35,514 nt of DNA. Origin: an uncultured Bacillota bacterium (GTDB taxonomy: Bacteria > Bacillota > Clostridia > Lachnospirales > Lachnospiraceae). Below, one piece after another: positions 30,686-35,514 of this stretch; position 1 is the stretch's first letter; every line of letters begins with the position of its first letter. Below the pieces are notes generated by a model. It ran no database searches. It had not been told where the DNA came from and saw nothing but the letters and a program-made list of their open reading frames with translations. The translations under genes were made by a program, and so were the position numbers. The stretch is taken from positions 1-35,514 of the forward strand of contig CAJKMA010000026.1 of the NCBI GenBank assembly GCA_905200905.1, given 5' to 3'.

Positions 30686-32764
30686 TTATTTGTCCTGTTT
30701 TTTCTTCTTTTTTCCAACAACCACTGCTCCGGCTCCCAATGCCAAAGCTCCGGCGCCTAAGAGCACATACTGGGCAATTTCTGTGTCATCTCCTGTTTTT
30801 ACTGTATGAATAATCGTTACATTGGAACTTCCTGCACTAGATACTGTCTGGTTTCCAGGTTTTTTCTGCGTAGTAGAAGTCTCTTGGGAGGATTGGGAAG
30901 CATTGTTCTGCCCAGATGAAGGATTATTCTGCTGAGATTGCTGCTGTCCTGACTGCTGAGTAGACTGACTGCCTGCTCCTGTTCCTGTTCCTGTAGATGG
31001 CTTGTGACCCGGACTGTTGATTCCAGGCCCTACAATTTGATGTCCCCCTACATTAAAGGGACTAAAGGAGGCCGTTTCAAAAGCCAGATATTCTTCACCA
31101 TCTTTTACTTCAATGGTCATATTTCCTACTTTTCCGTCTTTGTCAAAAATGAAATATTCATATTCATTATTTCCCAAGTAATGAGCAATGGCCAAATCCG
31201 AATAACAATCTGCATTTTCCGGCAAAGGTATCAGTACCTTTACTTTTTTGCCTTCCGGTATTTGATACTCTGTATCCTCTTTTAAATCCCACAATTTCAA
31301 TTCATAGGCAGATAAAATCTCTCCAATTCCAGCATCTGGCAACTGGCTGACACTATCATTGTAGCTTACCTGAAGATCCACATAGAATGGAAGAAAATCT
31401 GCATATACCTGAACACCGGATTCATCAATCAAACTTCCTACTGGAATAACCTCTGGAGCTTCCTGTGCTACTTCTCCCAGCTTTCCAGGTTGTGCGCTGT
31501 TTTCCACCGGTGGTTTTTGTGGCTCCTGTTTTTCTTCTTCTGGTGTAGTAGGCTCCACCGGAATAATGGTTACTTCGTCTTTAGACTCTGCCCCTTGCTC
31601 TTCCTGTGGTTGTGCCGGTTTTTCTGTTTCTGTCTTCTTTAATTCCTCTACAAATATTCGGACCTTCCGTACTACAGTTTGAGAGTCCTCCTCCCATCCT
31701 GATACTTTGGTATAATCCCATTTTTTCAAATTCTCCGGAGTAAAACGAAGTGTCATTTGGGTTTCATATGCCGTTAATTCCGTATTTCCTTCCCAGGCAA
31801 AGGTTCCTTCTCCTTTAAATCCTTCTTCTTCCTCAAAAGAAAATTCTTCCCATTCTGCTTTTGTTTGAAATACAAGGTTCTCTGGTACTGTTAAAACAGC
31901 TTCTTGTTTCTCCGTCTCACCTGGCTGCTGGATATCCGGCTGCTGTGGTGCCTCTGGTCCTTTCTCCGGCAGGTCTGTTTCTGGTTTTTCTTCCTCCGGC
32001 TTTGTTTCTGGTTCACTTGGTTTTTCAATATCCGGCTGCTGTTCCGGAACATCTGGCTGCTGAGGCTGTTGTTCTGTTTCCGAATCCCCCTGCTGACTAT
32101 CCTCTGGATTCTTTTCTTCGGGTGCTTGGTCTACCCCATCTTCTACTCCATCAAGTTTCTCCTCTTCATTTGGCTCTTTCTCTGGTGCATCAGGCTTCTG
32201 TTCCTCCTCTGATGCATCTGGTTTTTCCGGCTTTGGAGTTTCTTCCTGTGTATTTTCCTGCTGATCTTCAGGCTTCTTTTGTTCTTCTGCTGTCTTCATC
32301 TGAAAAGCTTCTTTTCCAGCTTCTGCAGAATCTGTATCCACATCCGATGCCTGAATTCCTTTTCCCAAAATAGTCAAGGTCCCTTTTCCTGTTATTTTAA
32401 CAAACTTGCCTTCAAACCCTTCTGCTCTTTTGATTGTAACATTAGATGGTATTTTCAGTTCTGTTTTCTCATCTATGACAACTGTGCCAGAAACCAAAAT
32501 CAAACCATCTTCTCCCGCACACTTCAAAGCTTTGCCAAAAGAAGAAACTGCCTTTTCTTCTGTGCTTCCATCTGCTTTTTCCGCAGCTTTTGTACTTCCA
32601 TTTAGATAAACGGTCTTTCTGACTTCTTGCTTCTGTGTCTCGGCTGCCCATACGGAAACAGGCGCTGCAAATTCTCCCACGGTTCCAGCTGCCACAGCAG
32701 AGGCCAGAGTAAGTCCCAGTACATTCACTGCTGCTTTATGTAAAATTTTTTTATTTCTATTCAT
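30686..32764 (-). CDS. Putative cell-wall-anchored surface protein with KTGD sorting-like C-terminus
   Basis: A 692-residue secreted protein, not assignable by name. Residues 1-41 form a signal peptide (cleavage near AWA-AE). Residues 51-135 look like a short beta-helix-like module (TVYLNGSTKA, LILVSGTVVID, TLTILGKG). A Pro/Glu/Gln-rich, low-complexity stalk covers about 157-290. A second small domain lies at 290-375, a second stalk at 376-425 and another folded domain at about 445-575, ending in LAFETASFSPFNVGG, a pattern seen in Lachnospiraceae surface proteins. A Ser/Thr/Gln-rich stretch (590-645) precedes the end: VKTGDD (655-660), a hydrophobic helix and a KKKKK tail, i.e. an LPxTG-like sorting signal with VKTG in place. 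No sortase is nearby. Ligand unknown. Confidence 0.8.
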   Translation of the reverse strand: MNRNKKILHKAAVNVLGLTLASAVAAGTVGEFAAPVSVWAAETQKQEVRKTVYLNGSTKAAEKADGSTEEKAVSSFGKALKCAGEDGLILVSGTVVIDEKTELKIPSNVTIKRAEGFEGKFVKITGKGTLTILGKGIQASDVDTDSAEAGKEAFQMKTAEEQKKPEDQQENTQEETPKPEKPDASEEEQKPDAPEKEPNEEEKLDGVEDGVDQAPEEKNPEDSQQGDSETEQQPQQPDVPEQQPDIEKPSEPETKPEEEKPETDLPEKGPEAPQQPDIQQPGETEKQEAVLTVPENLVFQTKAEWEEFSFEEEEGFKGEGTFAWEGNTELTAYETQMTLRFTPENLKKWDYTKVSGWEEDSQTVVRKVRIFVEELKKTETEKPAQPQEEQGAESKDEVTIIPVEPTTPEEEKQEPQKPPVENSAQPGKLGEVAQEAPEVIPVGSLIDESGVQVYADFLPFYVDLQVSYNDSVSQLPDAGIGEILSAYELKLWDLKEDTEYQIPEGKKVKVLIPLPENADCYSDLAIAHYLGNNEYEYFIFDKDGKVGNMTIEVKDGEEYLAFETASFSPFNVGGHQIVGPGINSPGHKPSTGTGTGAGSQSTQQSGQQQSQQNNPSSGQNNASQSSQETSTTQKKPGNQTVSSAGSSNVTIIHTVKTGDDTEIAQYVLLGAGALALGAGAVVVGKKKKKQDK

Positions 32765-32850
32765 GAATATTCATCCCTCATTTTCAAACACCTATATCTG
32801 TGCCTATTTTCCATTGACGATGAACAAGCATTGCCTGCCCTCGCTTGTTA
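32765..32850 (-). promoter_or_regulatory. Leader of the surface-protein gene
   Basis: About 85 nt from the predicted start to the ATG. It can form a 7-bp hairpin (AACAAGC / GCTTGTT, 32849-32843 with 32829-32823). I compared it with the c-di-GMP-I riboswitch pattern and found no match; no other riboswitch is recognised. Confidence 0.3.
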
Positions 32851-32856
32851 CCGCTC

Positions 32857-32885
32857 ATTATATCACAGTTTTTTTATTTCTGACA
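32857..32885 (-). promoter_or_regulatory. Promoter of the surface-protein gene
   Basis: Minus-strand -35 TGTCAG (32885-32880), a 17-bp spacer and a perfect -10 TATAAT (32862-32857). It diverges from the CNNM-family gene. Confidence 0.6.
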
Positions 32886-32917
32886 CCCCTTAAATCAACT
32901 TTTTTCCCTTTGCTTCC

Positions 32918-32946
32918 TTGCAATCTCAAAGGAAATCATGTATATT
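32918..32946 (+). promoter_or_regulatory. Promoter of the CNNM-family gene
   Basis: Plus-strand -35 TTGCAA (32918-32923), a 17-bp spacer, -10 TATATT (32941-32946), about 50 nt before the chosen TTG start. Confidence 0.6.
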
Positions 32947-32998
32947 ATTCTGTATAGCTTAAAGCTATTAGTATATTTTTATAAAGGAGTTGAACATA

Positions 32999-34288
32999 TT
33001 GGATTCCAGTGACGCCATACAGTTTCTGGCTCTGATTATACTTATTTGTTTATCAGCATTTTTTTCATCAGCAGAAACTTCTATGACAACCGTGAACAAG
33101 ATTCGTATTCAGTCTCTGGCTGAACAAGGTGACAAACGGGCCTTAATTCTCTTAACTGTGGTAGAGGATTCTGGTAAATTACTGAGTACGATTCTCATTG
33201 GCAACAACATTGTAAACATCAGCGCGTCATCCCTTGCCACCACTATTACCATGAGGCTTTTTGGCAATGCTGCAGTAAGCGTCAGCACTGGTATTATTAC
33301 CCTTTTGGTTCTGATTTTTGGAGAGATTACTCCAAAAACTATGGCTTCTCTTCACGCTGAAAAAATGGCGCTTTCCTATGCCAGAATCATTCAATTTCTT
33401 ATGTTCTTACTGACCCCTGTAATTTTCCTGGTCAACAAAATGGCCAAGGGTGTGCTGACTCTTCTACGGGTAGATGACAGTGTAAAGGGAAATACCATTA
33501 CAGAACACGAACTTCGTACCCTAGTAAATGTAGGACATAAAGAAGGTGTGATTGAAACAGAAGAACGTCAGATGATTTACAATGTATTTGATTTCGGTGA
33601 TTCCCAGGCACAAGATGTCATGGTTCCCAGAATTGATGTGACCTTTGCTGATGTAAACAGCAGTTATGAAGACCTCATTCAACTGTTCCGTGAAGAAAAG
33701 CATACCAGATTTCCAGTTTTTGAAGAAACCACAGACAATATTATTGGTATTGTAAATGTAAAAGATCTTCTGCTCACGGAGAAAAAAGATTTTACCCTTC
33801 GGAAGATTCTGCGAGATGCTTATTTTACTTACGAATACAAGAAAACTTCTGAACTGTTGATGGAAATGAAAGAACATTCTGTTTCCTTTGCCGTAGTATT
33901 GGATGAGTACGGCGCAACCTCTGGCATTGTAACTCTGGAAGATTTGGTTGAAGAAATCGTCGGTGATATTCATGACGAATACGATATAGAAGAAGAGGAC
34001 GATTTGACTGAAATTCTTCCAGGAAAAGAATATCTGGCACTAGGTTCTGCCCGTCTGGATGATTTGGATGAGGTTTTGCATCTAGATATAGAATCTGATG
34101 ACTATGATTCTATCGGCGGTTATATTATTGAACAATTAGACCGTTTTCCTGAAAAAGGCGAATCCGTCATCACAGACTCCGGTATCCGCCTTGTGGTAGA
34201 TAAGGTAGAACGAAACCGAATTGAATCGGTACACATCTACCTCCCCGAAACCAGAGGAAATAATAATGAAGGTTCTCTTGACAACTAG
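32999..34288 (+). CDS. CNNM/CorC-type (HlyC/CorC family) membrane transporter
   Basis: A 429-residue protein of the family formerly called haemolysins, now linked to magnesium (and other divalent cation) efflux or homeostasis. Order: DUF21/CNNM membrane domain with three to four helices (about 1-190; AFFSSAETSMTTVNKIRI, GNNIVNISASSLAT, FGEITPKTMA), a tandem CBS domain pair (about 205-320; DVMVPRIDVTF, TRFPVFEE, EYGATSGIVTLEDLVEEIVG) and a C-terminal CorC/HlyC domain (about 340-420). The start is TTG at 32999: AAAGGAG at 32984-32989 lies 9 nt upstream, whereas the in-frame TTG at 32990 touches it. It is followed after 14 bp by the DUF624 gene, probably one operon. Confidence 0.9.
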   Translation: MDSSDAIQFLALIILICLSAFFSSAETSMTTVNKIRIQSLAEQGDKRALILLTVVEDSGKLLSTILIGNNIVNISASSLATTITMRLFGNAAVSVSTGIITLLVLIFGEITPKTMASLHAEKMALSYARIIQFLMFLLTPVIFLVNKMAKGVLTLLRVDDSVKGNTITEHELRTLVNVGHKEGVIETEERQMIYNVFDFGDSQAQDVMVPRIDVTFADVNSSYEDLIQLFREEKHTRFPVFEETTDNIIGIVNVKDLLLTEKKDFTLRKILRDAYFTYEYKKTSELLMEMKEHSVSFAVVLDEYGATSGIVTLEDLVEEIVGDIHDEYDIEEEDDLTEILPGKEYLALGSARLDDLDEVLHLDIESDDYDSIGGYIIEQLDRFPEKGESVITDSGIRLVVDKVERNRIESVHIYLPETRGNNNEGSLDN

Positions 34289-34302
34289 AAAGGAAATGAC
34301 TT

Positions 34303-35007
34303 ATGAACGGATTATTTAATCTGGACAGCCCAATTATGCGGTTTCTGTCTAAAGTATGTGACTTAATGATTTTAAATGTAATGTGCATTATCTGCTGTCT
34401 TCCTATTGTTACAGCAGGAGCTTCTATCACCGCTTTATATACTATTACCATGAAAATGGTACGCGGGGAAGAATCTTATATCTTTAAAGGTTTTTTAAAA
34501 GCCTTTAAAGAAAATTTCAAGCAATCGACGATTATCTGGTTAATTATGGCAGTCCTTGGTATTTTCGTTTTCGTAGATTATCAGGCAGCTTCTCTCCTTC
34601 CGAAAAATATGAGCAATATTTTCCGCGTTTTAATTGGCGCCTTGATTATTTTTTACTTAATGATTTTATCCTACATATTTCCATATACAGCGCGATTTGA
34701 AAACAACATTAAAAATATTTTCAAAAATTCTCTGTTGATTGCAATTTTAAATCTGCCATGGACCATTTTAGTGATTGCACTTCCTATTGCATTGGGATTT
34801 CTTACTTTCCTAACTACCACCACATTGGTATATGGAAGTATGCTGTGGATGCTTCTTGGATTTGCCGTGGTAGCTTATATTGAATCCATGATTTTCCGTA
34901 GAGTATTTGCCAAATACGAACCTGCTTCAGAAAAAGACAACACAGACCCAGATCAGTATACCGTACCAGAAGAATTACCAGATTCTTCTAAATCAGATAA
35001 CGTTTAA
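34303..35007 (+). CDS. DUF624 (YesL-like) membrane protein
   Basis: A 234-residue membrane protein with about five hydrophobic segments (about 20-42, 78-98, 107-127, 143-166, 170-195). The opening FNLDSPIMRFLSKVCDLMILNVMCIICCLPIVTAGASITALY (6-47) is characteristic of DUF624, first known as YesL in the B. subtilis rhamnogalacturonan cluster, and often found near carbohydrate ABC transporters, though function is unknown. A hydrophilic Asp/Pro-rich tail follows 205. ATG at 34303 follows GGAAATGACTT (a weak ribosome binding site), 14 bp after the CNNM gene, and the operon ends at a strong terminator. Confidence 0.85.
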   Translation: MNGLFNLDSPIMRFLSKVCDLMILNVMCIICCLPIVTAGASITALYTITMKMVRGEESYIFKGFLKAFKENFKQSTIIWLIMAVLGIFVFVDYQAASLLPKNMSNIFRVLIGALIIFYLMILSYIFPYTARFENNIKNIFKNSLLIAILNLPWTILVIALPIALGFLTFLTTTTLVYGSMLWMLLGFAVVAYIESMIFRRVFAKYEPASEKDNTDPDQYTVPEELPDSSKSDNV

Positions 35008-35015
35008 CCAACAAA

Positions 35016-35060
35016 CACCGTCAAAAATACAACTGCTATGGTTGTTTTTGACGGTGCTTT
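35016..35060 (+). terminator. Terminator of the CNNM-DUF624 unit
   Basis: A stem of about 16 bp (35016-35033 with 35041-35056: CACCGTCAAAAA, a 2-nt bulge, CAAC; then GTTGTTTTTGACGGTG) with a 7-nt loop, followed by CTTTCATT. It starts 9 bp after the stop at 35007. Confidence 0.88.
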
Positions 35061-35153
35061 CATTATATGCATATTCTATCAAATTTTTATTTGCTATCTC
35101 TTTATCAACTTTCTCAATTATTCTTCATACACTGCAACATTTCGGTCTGTTTG

Positions 35154-35318
35154 TCAAGGACATAGAGAAAAGTTTTCCAGTAGTCGCATAACTTTATCGC
35201 TCATGCGCTCTGTGCCTGTCTGGCTGAAATGAAGCGATAGTTCATAGGTAGTCTTAGTAGCTGTCTGTGTGATTTCCTGCTCGGTGGTACTACCGTGAGG
35301 GTAACGGTTATTTAATTG
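35154..35318 (-). pseudogene. TnpW-like transposon-encoded protein remnant without start codon
   Basis: A 54-codon minus-strand frame, bounded upstream by TAA at 35321-35319 and ending with TGA at 35156-35154. The reading includes TTYELSLHFSQTGTERM and SDKVMRLLENFSL, which fit the pattern TTY-x-V-x-HFS-x-T-x-x-E-x-M-x-DK-x-x-R-L of TnpW-like small proteins carried by Tn1549-like integrative elements beside the recombinase gene. There is no ATG, GTG or TTG before the conserved part, the only Met being at residue 39, and no ribosome binding site. It is therefore a scar or a gene with an unusual start. The family match is from memory of the motif. Confidence 0.5.
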
Positions 35319-35347
35319 TTAATGAGTACTACAAACTGAAATTGAAC

Positions 35348-35393
35348 AAAATCGCTACGCGATGGCCTGCCAAGGCTGTGGCATAGCGATTTT
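35348..35393. terminator. Bidirectional terminator beside the TnpW-like remnant
   Basis: A perfect 10-bp outer stem (35348-35357 with 35384-35393: AAAATCGCTA / TAGCGATTTT) with a GC-rich inner part that can pair further (GCC/GGC twice). On the plus strand it is followed by CTGTTTT; on the minus strand it ends GATTTTGTT. Confidence 0.75.
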
Positions 35394-35514
35394 CTGTTTT
35401 ATATAACAAAACAGTGGAAAGCAAGTCCTAAAAGTAGTATTGTTAAATCACCACAAAATAACAATCAAACAGGATCGACCTTCCCACTGCCTATGAAAAG
35501 AATACCACCCTTCC

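Larger units (their letters stand above)
35061..35514. other. Gene-poor right flank, probable mobile-element edge
   Basis: About 450 bp without an intact gene that I can support. It holds a TnpW-like remnant on the minus strand and a strong bidirectional terminator. From about 35400 on there are only short open stretches on both strands; the bases to the right edge may belong to the first gene of an element outside the window, but no family can be named. Confidence 0.5.

Noticed and set aside
31861..32373. Plus-strand 170-codon frame opposite the surface-protein stalk
   Set aside because: Antisense to a Pro/Glu/Gln-rich coding stretch; leucine- and proline-rich product typical of such shadows, with no start signal.
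32765..32850. c-di-GMP riboswitch before the surface-protein gene
   Set aside because: The leader has a single 7-bp hairpin and none of the conserved GEMM core bases.
35038..35232. Plus-strand frame of 64 codons after the DUF624 terminator
   Set aside because: It starts inside the terminator stem, has no ribosome binding site and runs antisense to the TnpW-like remnant.
35400..35514. Short frames at the right edge on both strands as the end of a mobilisation gene
   Set aside because: Readings such as GSTFPLPMKRIPPF (plus) or KGGILFIGSGKVDPV (minus) are too short to assign, and I cannot tell which, if either, is coding.

Overview
The window looks like the chromosome of an anaerobic, Gram-positive Clostridia member, most likely Lachnospiraceae. 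The signs are moderately low GC with AGGAGG-type ribosome binding sites, a SCIFF peptide with its radical-SAM maturase beside a fused secDF, HemZ, a class III fructose-1,6-bisphosphatase, a lysine exporter split into two genes, and a putative sortase-anchored surface protein. The species assignment is inference; no rRNA or tRNA gene was seen.

Layout. (1) 1-1500: the 5' part of a DUF2325 gene on the minus strand, with a promoter buried in two 18-bp palindromic operators of DtxR/IdeR type, then a split lysO pair. (2) 1536-3431: rpsB-tsf with its promoter, intercistronic hairpin and terminator. (3) 3466-9022: two linked minus-strand units, degV-argS and fbp-esterase, each with a recognisable promoter. 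(4) 9111-9832: a divergent LUD-domain gene ending in a long bidirectional terminator. (5) 9836-14461: two membrane-fusion-type adaptors and one FtsX/MacB-type permease, with no ATPase gene beside them. (6) 14537-15747: a lipoprotein built from two copies of the same domain.

(7) 15751-30248: a long minus-strand housekeeping series, in transcription order scfA, scfB, secDF, terminator, recJ, promoter, apt, rel, metallo-beta-lactamase-fold hydrolase, hemZ, HD-GYP-like gene, hisS, aspS. It links peptide maturation and protein export, DNA repair, purine salvage, the stringent response and tRNA charging, with very tight spacing or overlaps downstream of apt. (8) 30260-32885: a TIGR04086-like membrane protein whose Shine-Dalgarno lies inside the terminator of an upstream putative wall-anchored surface protein. 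(9) 32918-35060: a CNNM/CorC-type transporter and a DUF624 (YesL-like) membrane protein on the plus strand. (10) 35060-35514: no intact gene, but a start-less TnpW-like remnant and a strong bidirectional terminator, suggesting the edge or scar of an integrative element.

The most interesting places are the SCIFF locus (with a 20-bp near-copy of the start of scfA in its own 5' leader), the terminator/SD overlap before the TIGR04086-like gene, the exporter lacking an ATPase with a repeat-containing insertion in one adaptor, and the palindromic metal-type operator at the left end. No wholly unknown multi-gene defence or biosynthetic system is evident.
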